Source: Neocallimastix lanati (nom. inval.)
Lineage: Eukaryota > Neocallimastigomycota > Neocallimastigomycetes > Neocallimastigales > Neocallimastigaceae
Assembly: GCA_016946835.1 (NCBI GenBank)
Contig: JACVTC010000181.1
Location: 1-25,000, forward strand
DNA length: 25,000 bases
Reading direction: 5' to 3'
A model generated the notes under the pieces. It did no database searches, was not told the DNA's origin, and saw nothing but the letters and a program-made list of their open reading frames with translations. Positions 8,538-19,087 of the stretch are shown piece after piece. Within the stretch, counting starts at the first letter, position 1, and every line of letters begins with the position of its first letter. The translations under genes were made by a program, and so were the position numbers.

Positions 8538-8609
8538 GGAGGGTTGGCGCAACGGTAGCGCGTCCGCCTCCAGAGCGGAAGGTTGGGTGTTCGAATCACT
8601 CACTCTCCA
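8538..8609 (+). tRNA. tRNA-Trp (anticodon CCA)
   Basis: A complete 72-base cloverleaf without intron. The acceptor stem GGAGGGT/ACTCTCC has seven pairs including one G-T. The D stem is GCGC/GCGC. The anticodon stem is TCCGC/GCGGA around loop CTCCAGA, giving anticodon CCA. The T stem is GGGTG/CACTC around TTCGAAT. The discriminator is A and the 3' CCA is not encoded. A T-rich tract follows within a few bases and can end Pol III transcription. The internal A box (TGGCGCAACGG) and B box (GTTCGAATC) are good. Confidence 0.95.
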
Positions 8610-8886
8610 AATTTTTATTTTTCAATTTTTTTTTTTTTTTTTTTCTTTTTCTTTTTTTTTTTATAGAAGTCTTTTTTTTTTTTTATTTTTCGTTTCATCT
8701 GGTCACCCTTCTGATAAGGATAATAATAAGGATTTTTTTTAACTTTTTATTTTTAATCATGTTCTATCCTCCCCTCTCTCTCTCTATCCTCAATTAAAAA
8801 AAAAAAAAAAGTTTATGTATATATATATATATAATACCATGGCATTGTGTTTGCTTTTAAATTTTTTTTTTTTTAAAATTTGATTT
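8610..8886. other. Intergenic, low complexity
   Basis: Poly(T) tracts after the tRNA (Pol III terminator), a short CT microsatellite near 8772-8786, a poly(A) tract and an (AT)n run. I see no gene. Confidence 0.6.
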
Positions 8887-9100
8887 TTTTATTGAAGAAT
8901 ATAGCCATAAGCCATGGGATATACTTGCTCAAAGAAAAAAAAAAAAAAAAAAAAAAAGAGGGGAAGCCATCAATACAATTATTAAATTTCTAAAATCTAT
9001 TGACAATCGAAAGAAAAAAAAGATATTTTTTTTTTCTTTTGTTTAAAAAGTGACAAAGGTCAAGAATATAGTAATACAAAAATAAAAATATATATATTAT
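8887..9100 (+). repeat. Inverted repeat, arm 1
   Basis: This block matches the reverse complement of 18007-18215 at roughly 85-90% by eye. Shared landmarks are ATTGAAGAATATAGCC, ACTTGCTCAAAG followed by 23-25 A residues, GGAAGCCAT, and CAAAGGTCAAGA. A poly-lysine open frame crosses it in both copies, but the lysines come from the A tract and I do not call a gene. It ends in an (AT)n tract where the truncated E2 begins. Confidence 0.85.
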
Positions 9101-9135
9101 AATATAAAAAAAAAAAATATATATATATATATATA

Positions 9136-9770
9136 TACTCTTGGTTTGAAGAATTTAATAGGTTGATGGCTCTAGCAGATATAGAATCTCTCAAGAGTAT
9201 ATTCATTTGGGCATTGGAATGTGTAAATGGAAGGCTAAGAGGCGTAGTACAAGAATTAGAAAAGGAAACTGAAAATGGTAAGATTTATCCATCCATAAAA
9301 GAGATAAAAGAAGCTTTGGAGGAAGCACTTAGGATCACACCACAAGAAAAATGTAAAATGCTACAAAAATTGAAGATTCAAAGGGGTGAAACAATAGCCG
9401 ACTTCAACTGGAGATATAAGAAACTCTACGATAGCTTACCAAAATTTTAACAAACATTTGTTACCGTAGATGATTATATTGAATCAATTAAGTATAGACC
9501 TTACATTAGATCTCAAGTAATTACCCAACGACCGGAAGATTTAGAAGACGCGTTTGAAGAAGCTGAATTGGCCGAGAGGGCGGAACAAATAAAGACGTCA
9601 AATAAAGTTACGGTAATGGCAACACAATTTCATGGCCAGTCCAATAATCAATCTTAAAGATATCAACATGAATACAATAATAATACAAGGAGTAATAATT
9701 ACTTTAATACTAGAAGGAATAATTATAATAATAACTATAATTATAATCAGAAGCTGCGGTTATAAGAAGA
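9136..9770 (+). pseudogene. gag: E2 gag remnant
   Basis: One frame reads from 9136 (residues YSWFEEFNRLMALADIE) through a Gag-like helical region to a TAA at 9448. It continues in the same frame (TVDDYIESIKYRPYIRSQV, then EAELAERAEQ) to a second TAA at 9655. An Asn/Arg/Tyr-rich stretch follows, and near 9750 a shifted frame contains CGYK, possibly the last trace of a zinc knuckle. The N-terminal part of Gag is absent. The open segment 9163-9450 is only a piece of this broken gene. Confidence 0.7.
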
Positions 9771-12700
9771 AATAAAAATAATTCTGGTTCAAAACCTTAT
9801 GAAAATAGAACTATAAGAACATTAAAAGAAAACCCAGTTAGTATACCAATTCCTAAAGTCCTTCAGTATGCTCAAGATAACATGGAAACTGAAAATAACA
9901 AAAATTCTAACACAGAAAAACTTGAAGAAGTAGATGTTTCAATAATTGCACAACCATCAATAAACAAAGCGAAAAGCATATCAAAAATAGAAAGAACTAA
10001 AGAAATACAGACCGAAGCAGAAAAGAATAACAGTAATATCAATAAACCAAATAAGAATCAAAGTACATTACCAAGTGATACAATAAAAGAAAAAAAGAAT
10101 AAGCAACTAGGTAATAACAATACTAAACATGTGTCTATGATGGAAGGAAGGAAAAGGTACAACATTACAGACGACCTAAACAAGTTAATGGCAAATATCT
10201 CAATATCCCAATTGATTGATGCGAGTCCTAAGCTAAGATCGGAACTCTCTAAGGCATTAAAATTGAAAGCACCTAAGATGACTGAAGAAAACCCAGAAAA
10301 GGTGATGATGTCCGCATTAAGCAGAGAAGACGTTGCGACCGCAGAATGTATCGTAGAAAACACACCAGGAGTAGCGTTTCTAGATACTTGTGCTAGCATT
10401 AACTTAATTACGAGGAAATATTTTAACAAATTAAAGAATATAACTCCATCTGGATACACTGATGATAACATTATTCAAGTTTTCTCCAATAAAAATATCG
10501 TTATGGAAACTTGTTATTTAAGACTAAAATTTGGAAATATAGAAATACAAGATAGCTTTAGGATAATTGATCATGATAAAAATATCTTTGACGTACTAAT
10601 CGGATATAGAACACTTAAAGAAAATCACCTTTTTATAAACCCAGTTGACAATTTCCTTTGTAGAATGAACAGAGATGAGACTTGGGAGAGAATAATACCT
10701 TTACACAAAAAGGATAAATGTGTAAGCACTGAAGAATTGCCTACGAAACAAACAAATGAAGAAGAAGACAGATTGTTGTTACTTTGGTTTACAAAAAAGG
10801 TAAAAGAAAAAGAGAATATTGACGAGACAAAGGAAATAATTGATAAGTTAATATTGGAAATTCCGTTGAAATATAAAAAACAAGTTAAAAAATTATTTAA
10901 TAAATATTATCATATTTTAGCTACCAAAATTGAGGAATTACAGTCAACTAAATTATTACCACATACCATTCAATTGAAAGATGGTGCTAAGCCAATCAAA
11001 CAAAAATGTTATCGCTTATCAAAGGTACAAGCTGATGCACTTAAGGAAGAAATCACCAAGTTAATTAATAATAAACTTATAGAAACATCCAATTCACTAT
11101 AGTCTTTCCCTGTAATACTAGTTCTTAAAAAAAATAATAAATGGCGAATGTGCATAGACTTTCGAAAATTGAATGATTTAACTATAAAAGATGCATACTC
11201 ATTACCCTTAATAGTCGAAATCCTTTTCTCCATAGGGAAGAAAGTCAAATATTTTACAATCATAGACTTGTTTTCAGAATTCCATCAAATTCCAATGTCA
11301 AAGAACGATATTCCTAAAACCAGTTTCACTACTATTTATGGAAACTATCAATTTTGTGTTATGCCTTTCGGTCTCTGTAATGCACCAGCAACCTTCCAGA
11401 GGGAAATGAACAGGATCTTTTTCCCACTAATTGGAGTATGTATGTTCATCTACATCGACGACTTAGTTATATTTTCCAATTTATTAGAAGAACATATTAA
11501 AGATATTATTAAAGTTTTTGAAATTATATCTGTAAATCGGTTAAAAGTAAATCTAGAAAAATGCAATTTCTTTAAGAAAAAGGTAGAGCTTTTGGGACAT
11601 ACACTCTCATTGAAGGAATTTCACCGATAATGTCTAAAGTCAACGCCATTGCTAGTTGGTCTGCTCCTACAACAGTAAAACAACTCCAGTCTTTCTTGGG
11701 CGCAGTTGGATACTATCGTAAAATTTATTGCTAATTACTCAAGTATTGCTAAACCTCTCTATAAACTTTTAAAGAAAGAAACCCCATTTGTTTGGAACTC
11801 AGAACAAGAAGAAGGATTTGATAAGTTGAAAGATAGATTAATGAAAGCACCAATACTAACAATGCCAGATTTTGAAAAACAATTTATTATACGTACGGAT
11901 GCATCATTTTCAGGAATAGGAGGTGTCTTACTACAGAAAGATGAAAATAATAATGAAAAGCTAATACATTTTATTAGTCGAACTTTAAAACCAGGAGAAC
12001 AAAACTACGGAATTACTGATCTTGAAGGTACTGCTGCTGCTTATTGTGTAAAAAAATTTAAATCATACTTTGCTGGAAATAGATTCGAAACTCTTCTCTA
12101 CACGGATCACAAACCATTAGTAGGACTCTTTAAGAATAAAGAAACAAATAATGCAAGACAGACAAGATGGGTAATATTATTTTAAATGCTTAAAATAAAG
12201 GTATTATACGAACCCGGAAAAAAGAATGTCAATGCAGATGCACTGTCCAGAATGGAATCTAAAGATGAAATAGTTGCTCCTTTCATGTTGGAAGATGGTA
12301 ATAACCCCGTTAATAATTTTAAAAATAGCTTTGTAACAATTGACAATGTAGAATATTATGATGATAAAGATTCTAAAACACTAAGAAAAGTTATAAATGA
12401 TAATGAAGAAAAGATAAATCTTGTTTTACAGGCCCATGGAATCGGGCATGAAGGAATATTCAAGACTTATAATCGGCTCAAACGTGACTACTACTGGAGA
12501 AACATGATATTGGATGTTAAATACTTAGTAAGAGCATGTAAAAGATGCCAACTCTTTCGTCCACAAACAGGAAACTATCAAACTGAAAATTTATCTACTA
12601 AACCTGGTTTATCATTTACGAAGGTTGGATTAGACATTGTAGGACCTTTACCCAAAACACAGAAGGGATACCAATATATCTTTGTATTAGTAGATTATCT

Positions 12701-13495
12701 TATTAAGTGGGCCGAAGCCGAACCCAGTATTAATATCGAATCTGATGATGTCATACATTTTCTTACAAGAGTATTTTCTAGGCACGGTACACCAGAGATA
12801 CTTGTCACTGACAACGGTCCGCAGTTTCGATCAGATAAGACGAAGTCTTTCTTAGATCTCTATGATGTCTATGTAAACTATACTAATGTTTATCACCCGG
12901 AATCCAATGGCGAGGTAGAGAATCGCAATAAAGAAATTGGGAAGTATTTAAGAATATTATGTAATAAAAATACTACTAATTTGGACGAAATCCTTCCAAG
13001 TGCATTATGGGCTCTTAGAACATGTAAGCACGAAACAACTAAATTTTCAAGTTTTGAGCTTCTATATGGTCGTCGGGATTTGCAGCTATTTGAGCTAATG
13101 ATTAACTTAGATAAAAAAGAGGAGTGGGAGTCTGACGAAGAATATTTAAATTAGAAGATTCACAAAACATAATAAATGGATAGAAGAAGCTGTTAACAAT
13201 ATTGAAACAGCTAATAAGCTTTGGGAAGATCGGAGAAAACAAATGAAGAGATTTAAGGCAGATTATAATCCAGGGGATCTTGTATTAGTACGACTAATTA
13301 ATTGAAGAAAATTTGACCCATTTTTCCTTGGACCAATGAAGATAGTTAAAAAACAATTTAATACTGTTACCTTGTGTGATCCGCTCACTAATGAAATTGC
13401 AGAACGTAATGTCCATTTAAAAAATATTGTTCCGTATAAGTTATGTGAAATAGAGACTTCGGGGACGAGAAGTCCTAACTCAACGGGGGCATCTT
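9757..13495 (+). pseudogene. pol: E2 pol remnant (protease, RT, RNase H, integrase)
   Basis: The main frame opens near 9760. The protease reads LDTCASINLI at about 10380-10409, with Cys where the catalytic DTG/DSG glycine belongs. RT includes MCIDFRKLND, the PFGLCNAPATF region and YIDD near 11452. RNase H includes RTDASFSGIGG and TDHKPLVG. Integrase follows with H-H-C-C, VTDNGPQF and GEVENRNKE. Damage: TAG at 11100; a missing base near 11615 and an extra base near 11725; TAA at 12183; a frameshift near 13150; TGA near 13303. The tail retains FFLGPMKIV, a GPF/Y-like motif, and runs out just before the purine-rich GGGGG and the LTR start. It cannot make a functional protein as it stands. Confidence 0.85.
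13484..13494 (+). other. E2 polypurine-tract-like site
   Basis: CGGGGGCATCT immediately precedes TGATACGG, the presumed LTR start. Its position right after the pol reading frame fits a polypurine tract, though it is short and interrupted. Confidence 0.45.
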
Positions 13496-16012
13496 GATAC
13501 GGAACAATCTAATATTGCTTATATTATTAAATTTATTATTTTATATTTGTTTTTATTTCTTTTTATTATATTATTTTTATTTTATATCTTTATTTTTATT
13601 TTATATTTTTATTTGTATTTTTACTTTTACTTTTATTTTTATTTTAATTTTTATTATATTATTTTTATTTTATATCTTTATTTTTATTTTATATTTTTAT
13701 TTGTATTTTTACTTTTACTTTTATTTTTATTTTAAATTTTTATTATTTTTATATATTATTTTATTATTTTTTATACATTATTTTATTTTAATTAATTAAA
13801 AAAATATTTGAACCAATTAAAAAACTTCATTAAATTCTATAAATAACTTGCAAAATCAAAAAAAATATTAAAAACTCTCTCTCAAATTTTAAAAATTAAA
13901 TTTTAGAATAAAATAAGGTAAAATAAATTGATTAAGGGTGCTTTAATTTAGTGTTAAGCTGTGTTGTTAGTACAATAGTTTTAAGTTTAAATAATAATTA
14001 GGTTAGTTAAGGGTTTAAAATAAAATATAAGAGAGCTTAGTTTATATTTAAAAACATTAGTGAGAATATTAATGTTGAGTTTAATTAATTTAGATAATAT
14101 TCAGGAATAAATAAATAAGTTTAATTAGAATTAATTAGAATATATTATTATTGAAAATAAATAAATGAAAAGTCCTGTACCACTCCTGATAAATAATAAT
14201 AAATTAAACTATAAATATTAATAATAATAAATTATTATGCTAAGATTTTGATATAATTTATAGTTTAAATTTAAATAAAATAATATGTTTTATTAAAAAA
14301 TATTCACTAAGTCGATATGTCTCTATAGTAATATACTATATAGATATATAATAATAATAATAAATATTTAAATGTTTAGTTTAATAAAAATTTATTTATA
14401 ATAAACTTTGATAATTAGAATTATCAAATTAATTTTAATTTTAAATTTGTTTATTTTATTTAATAATAAAATGTCTATAATATTACTAATAAGGTAATTT
14501 TACAATAACCTTACAAAGTAAAAAAGAAAGATGTAAAAATCTATCTTTTATGTTCTATGTAAGTTTCATAATAATAATAGTTAATTATAAGATAGTAATA
14601 ATATAGTAATATAAATAATAATAAAATATAAGGATAAATTTAATTATATAATTAATTTGAATAATTGAATTTAATATAGATATGTTGTAAACATATACAA
14701 AAACAATAATATAAATAAAATACACATGACGTCAAATGTATCATTGAAATTAATTATTAATATAAACCTTATTTATTAATATTCTAAGAATTATTAGGCC
14801 TAAGATAACCCTTTAAATATTAAACAAGAATTTATATTAATTATTTATTATTTAAATATATATATTATTTATAATTAAATAAATAAAATTTTTTAATTAT
14901 TGAAATGTAAATAACTGAAATTGAGATTTCAATTCAGTTATAATTTCAACATATTATAAATTAATTAAATTAATTAAATTACCTAAATTACTTAAATTAA
15001 TTAGAATAATATAATTAAAGAAATTAAATTAAAAATTAATATTAAATATTTTTAGTAAATTATTATAATTATAAATAGTTAATTTTCTAAATTAGTTTTA
15101 TTTTTATTTTAAATTATAATATTATATTAATAACATTTATATTATTTATTATAAAAGAAATATATTTAATATTTCTTTAAGTTATTATTATATTCAATAA
15201 TTGCTTTAATTATTATTTTTTTTATAATTAATTAAATTATTTTTATATATATGAATTCAATACTTTTAATTAAAATATAAGAATTATGCTTAAATATATT
15301 AAGTAGTTTATTTTTGCAAACAGATATTACCTTATTTTAATTATTAAATATAAAAGAGAGAAAAATGTACTAAATAAAAATGTAACGATTATTAAAAATT
15401 TATTCTTATTAAAAAAATATTAAAAATAAAATATTTTTATAAATAAATAATAATAATAAGTTCAAATAATAATAATATTAAGAAATATTATTATTCAAAC
15501 GTTAACTACTAAATAGTTATCACTCCTGATACGGTACCACCATAAATACCATAATTTAGTGAAATTTAGGTTAGAAATTATTTGATGAAATCTTATTGGT
15601 TAATAATAATTTAATAATATTATATAGAGTTAGTAAATCATAATAGTTTAAGGAATGGTTCTTTTATTAATATTAATTTAGTTTTATTAATAATTTAACC
15701 TATAAACATGTTTATTAGTATATAGTTTAGTGTAGTTTTATATTTAGTTTACATTAATAACATAAGAGATTTTAGTAATTAATTATATTTTAACTAGTTA
15801 ACAAATATTTATATTGATGATGTATTTTTATTGATGAATGATAATAAATAAATAAAATAAATGAACTAAATATTAAAGTGTGAATATTATTATTGTGTGT
15901 ATTATTCTATATAATATTAGAATATATTATTTTGTCAATTATTCCCTACTGTTATCGTCCAAATAAAATAAAATAAATATTGATATTGATGTTTAATAAA
16001 AATATCGTATCA
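13495..16012 (+). repeat. E2 3' LTR region (LTR-A), possibly composite
   Basis: It starts TGATACGG and ends CGTATCA, the same inverted termini as family B, and is followed by TAAT. At about 2.5 kb it is long for one LTR. A second TGATACGG at 15528 and a repeated CACTCCTGATA (14181, 15521) suggest that another insertion or a smaller LTR (15528-16012) lies inside. The interior is AT-rich with no credible gene; the low-complexity frames at 13494-13799 come from T-rich tandem repeats. Confidence 0.45.
13563..13738. repeat. 88 bp tandem duplication
   Basis: Two T-rich copies, each containing TATATCTTTATTTTTATTTT and later TTGTATTTTTACTTTTACTT. The same C in TATATC falls at 13588 and 13676, giving a period of 88. 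Confidence 0.85.
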
Positions 16013-16016
16013 TAAT
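16013..16016. repeat. TAAT duplication, left of solo LTR-B
   Basis: TAAT lies between the end of LTR-A (CGTATCA) and the start of LTR-B (TGATACGG). It is repeated after LTR-B at 16983-16986. Confidence 0.6.
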
Positions 16017-16982
16017 TGATACGGGGTGTCACTAAATACCTTGTATTTCCTATTAAATACTCTTAATAATAATAAAATAAAAACTATTATTAAATTTTAT
16101 TATTAAATATTCTTTTATTAATATTAAATATAATAAAAATTATTATTAAATATTCTTTTATTAATATCAAATCTAATAAAAATTATTATTAAATATTTTT
16201 ATAAATTTTTTTTATTAATATTAAATATAATAAAAATTATTATTAAATATTCTAATAAAAATTTTTCATTAATATTAAATATAATAAAAATTATTACTAA
16301 ATATTCTTATTAAAAACTATATATAATTTAAATCATTACTAATTCTTATTTTTATATTAAGTATAATAAAAACCTATTTCAATAAATATTTGATATAAAA
16401 TACAGAATTATAAGTTTCTGTATAATATTTTCTAAAACCTTTGAAATAAACTAAAGATAAAACAAAAAATCAAAAATAAATTAAATCTTTATTAAAATAA
16501 AAATGAACTAAAATACAGAAGAATTTCAATAATAAAAATAATCTAAAATACAGAAAATATCAATTCTGTATAATTCTCTCACTGAAAACAATATCAAGAA
16601 GAAGCTACCGCCCGGAATGCCTTTCGTGATACAATCTCTAAATTAATTTTTTATATTTTAATTTAATAAATGTTTTTTTTTTTTTTTTTTAAAAAATAAT
16701 TTAAAATAATAGTTAAAAATTAAAATAAAATAGTTATAATAGTTTTTTTTTTTTTTTTATAAAGAATATATTAATAATAAATAAAATGTATTAAAATAAA
16801 AAGTAAAAAAAAGAAGAATAAATTTCTTTCTTTTTAATACTTGGAACAAATAATTTTAGTTTTTATTTTAAATAAAGAATATTTTAAAAATTAATTTTTT
16901 TTTGTTTCCAAATTCATTTTTGTGTGTTAATATTTATTTTTTTGTTTTGAATATCTTAGTGTTTCAACCCCAGCCCGTATCA
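16017..16982 (+). repeat. Solo LTR, family B
   Basis: A 966 bp unit with perfect 9 bp inverted ends, TGATACGGG and CCCGTATCA, flanked on both sides by TAAT. No gag or pol adjoins it, so it is most simply a solo LTR left after recombination. Positions 16075-16320 hold about five degenerate repeats with a core like AAAAATTATTATTAAATATT, shared in reverse with 1-419. No open frame of interest. Confidence 0.75.
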
Positions 16983-16986
16983 TAAT
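16983..16986. repeat. TAAT duplication, right of solo LTR-B
   Basis: The partner of 16013-16016. Four-base duplications are known in some Ty3/gypsy lineages, but such a short AT word has limited weight here. Confidence 0.5.
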
Positions 16987-17026
16987 TTTTAAGAAGTATA
17001 GGAATATTTTCTATATTTCTTAGTCT

Positions 17027-17188
17027 AAATATAAATTTTATTAATTAAAATAAAAGAAATTAATATGAATATAAATTTTATTAATTAAAATAAAAGAAAT
17101 TAATATGAATATAAATTTTATTAATTAAAATAAAAGAAATTAATATGTGATATAAATTTTATTAATTAAAATAAAAGAAATTAATAAG
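17027..17188. repeat. 40 bp tandem repeat, four copies
   Basis: Units containing ATAAATTTTATTAATTAAAA start at 17031, 17071, 17111 and 17152. The first three are identical; the fourth has a small TG insertion ahead of it. Confidence 0.92.
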
Positions 17189-17768
17189 TTGATATACAAC
17201 TCAAAAGTTCGATGTACTTTTGTTGTGGATTTATTTATTAAATTTATTAATTTATTATTTATTTATTTATTTAATTTTATATAAAAAGTACATATAATTA
17301 TAAAGACTATTTAACAACTTTCTTATACTTTTAATTACAAACTAACTTAACATAATATAACTTTTTAATCTTAACTTTTTACACAACAACGACACGACTT
17401 CTCTTAATTTAGAGAAATGTTTTTATTTTTATGTTATTTAGTTATCATTAACTATTTAATTAATTGTTCTTGTGATTAGAATAAACTATTAATAATTATT
17501 ATTTAAGGAAATATTTAATAACTATATAAATATAAATATAAAATAATAATAAGAATATAATTAAAACATTGATTTATGCTATAAAAATTTATTATTAATT
17601 ATAAATATAATTAATATATAGAAATCAAGCCACCCATTAAAATTGTTGTAAAATCATTAGATTTAAATATGATTTATGACATTAATTTATTCTTGAATAG
17701 TAAAAACTAATTTTATATTAATTAAGGTTTGAATATTTCATTTTATATCATATGAATATAAATTTTAT
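17189..17768. other. Intergenic AT-rich DNA
   Basis: No gene. An imperfect hairpin at 17198-17226 (CAACTCAAAAGT with ACTTTTGTTG) overlaps a possible small inverted-ended unit at 17221-17388, discussed in the findings. Confidence 0.5.
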
Positions 17769-17842
17769 GGTCTGCTTATACCCTATTAATATTGCTGAAG
17801 TTTTCCGATCCATAGGTCTTCAGTTCAAATCTAGGAACGCCC
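17769..17842 (+). other. tRNA-like relic with B-box motif
   Basis: GTTCAAATC at 17824-17832 fits a Pol III B box. It is followed by a weak T-stem partner and then a run of T residues after 17850. CTGAAG (17796) and CTTCAG (17819) form a perfect six-pair stem. I could not fold a full cloverleaf: the acceptor and D stems do not pair. It may be a dead tRNA gene or a fragment of another Pol III gene. Confidence 0.3.
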
Positions 17843-17849
17843 CTTCTAC

Positions 17850-18006
17850 TTTTTTTTTTTATTTATTTTCACATTTTTAATTTCGTTTTTTTTTTTTTTT
17901 TTTTTTTTATTTTTATTTTATTATTAAAGGTTTTTATATATATATATATAAATATATAAATATATATATATATATTTTCTTATAATTTAATATATATATA
18001 TATTTT
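17850..18006. repeat. Poly(T) and (AT)n microsatellites
   Basis: T-rich homopolymers at 17850-17920, then alternating AT to about 18005. These are the counterpart of the (AT)n at the end of arm 1. No gene. Confidence 0.8.
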
Positions 18007-18215
18007 TTATTTATTTTTGTATTACTATAATCTTGACCTTTGACCCTTTTTTTAAACAAAAAAAAAAAAAAAATTATCTTATTTTCCTTTCGATTGTTAA
18101 TACATTTTAGAAATTTATTAATTGTATTAATGGCTTCCCTTTTTTTTTTTTTTTTTTTTTTTTTCCTTTGAGCAAGTCTATTCCGTGGGTTATGGGCTAT
18201 ATTCTTCAATAAAAA
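18007..18215 (-). repeat. Inverted repeat, arm 2
   Basis: The partner of 8887-9100 in opposite orientation. It has the same order of landmarks on the minus strand, including the long A tract after ACTTGCTCAAAGG and the word CAAAGGTCAAGA. The arms are 8.9 kb apart and enclose E2 and the LTRs. Confidence 0.85.
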
Positions 18216-18500
18216 TTATTAAATAATTCTTACCATTTAATTGATAATAATAAGAAGGGATTAATTAGACCTATCCTATCCGAATGAATACCTTTTAAAA
18301 TTTCTTGAGGCCCTTGGAATTTTCTTTGTTATGAGGAGCTCTTGACATTTTGATGATCTTTAACAGTTAGAACATTATATTTCTTTGATAATGTATAATT
18401 TTGAATATTGATTTATATTCATTTTTGGAAATAAAAAGGCCCAGTTTTCAATTCCAAAGTGAAAATTGTTCCTTTAATCAATGATATTTAAAGATGTTTC
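18216..18500 (-). other. Mixed-composition segment, possible coding relic
   Basis: Less AT-biased than its surroundings. On the minus strand one frame gives several short coding-like runs separated by single stops, the last of them 17 codons from ATG at 18348 to TAA at 18295 (MSRAPHNKENSKGLKKF). I do not recognise a family. It could equally be noncoding. Confidence 0.25.
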
Positions 18501-19050
18501 CTAATTAATAATAGTTATGAATTTCTTTAGAATATTAAATCTCTCTTAGATCATTAATTTTTGTTATTATATTATTTATATTATTCTTTAGAGATATATA
18601 TATATATTATTTCGTTCTTTTTTGTGATATCCACGTGAATTTTAGTTTTTTCAAATTTTATAACATTAATAATACATTTACTTCTATTTATTGAATAGTA
18701 ATACTTTTTTTGAAAATGTAATTTTTTATAATTATTTATATTTCCATTATATATAAATAATATATTGGTTACAATAGAAAATTTTAGTTTAATTTTTATT
18801 TTTTTAAAAAAAAAAAAAAAAAGTAAAAATAAAAAGATATATTAGTATAAAACTTTTTAAAGTATACATAAAAGTTAAAGATTAATACTAATTCTTTTTA
18901 TAAAAAGTTTTCATATATATATATATAAAAAAAAGAAAGTTTTTAAAAAACAAAATATTTTATTAAAAAATTATTATTATTATTATTATTATTTTTAAAA
19001 AAAATAAATAATACATGTCATCTACCTCAACTTTCATTTATTTAAAATAA

Positions 19051-19087
<37 letters not shown>

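Larger units (their letters stand above)
9136..16012 (+). mobile_element. E2: decayed, 5'-truncated Ty3/gypsy retrotransposon
   Basis: Remnants of gag and a protease-RT-RNase H-integrase pol on the plus strand, then LTR-like sequence beginning TGATACGG at 13495. The 5' LTR and the start of gag are missing: homology begins right at an (AT)n microsatellite. Multiple in-frame stops, frameshifts and a changed protease active site show it is dead. It belongs to a different lineage from E1, with a different integrase and no recognisable chromodomain. The right boundary at 16012 is tentative. Confidence 0.75.

Noticed and set aside
10058-10471. A 137-codon minus-strand frame opposite E2 pol.
   Set aside because: Antisense shadow of the protease region of E2.
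11009-11263. A minus-strand frame opposite E2 RT.
   Set aside because: Shadow of the RT reading frame; crosses a decay stop of the real gene.
13494-13799. Phe/Tyr/Leu-rich open frames resembling membrane proteins.
   Set aside because: They arise from a T-rich 88 bp tandem duplication inside LTR-like DNA and overlap in two frames.
17934-18209. A 91-codon frame with a poly-lysine run, partly shared by the other inverted-repeat arm.
   Set aside because: The lysines come from a homopolymer of varying length, and the rest is microsatellite translation. No start or family is supported in the other arm.
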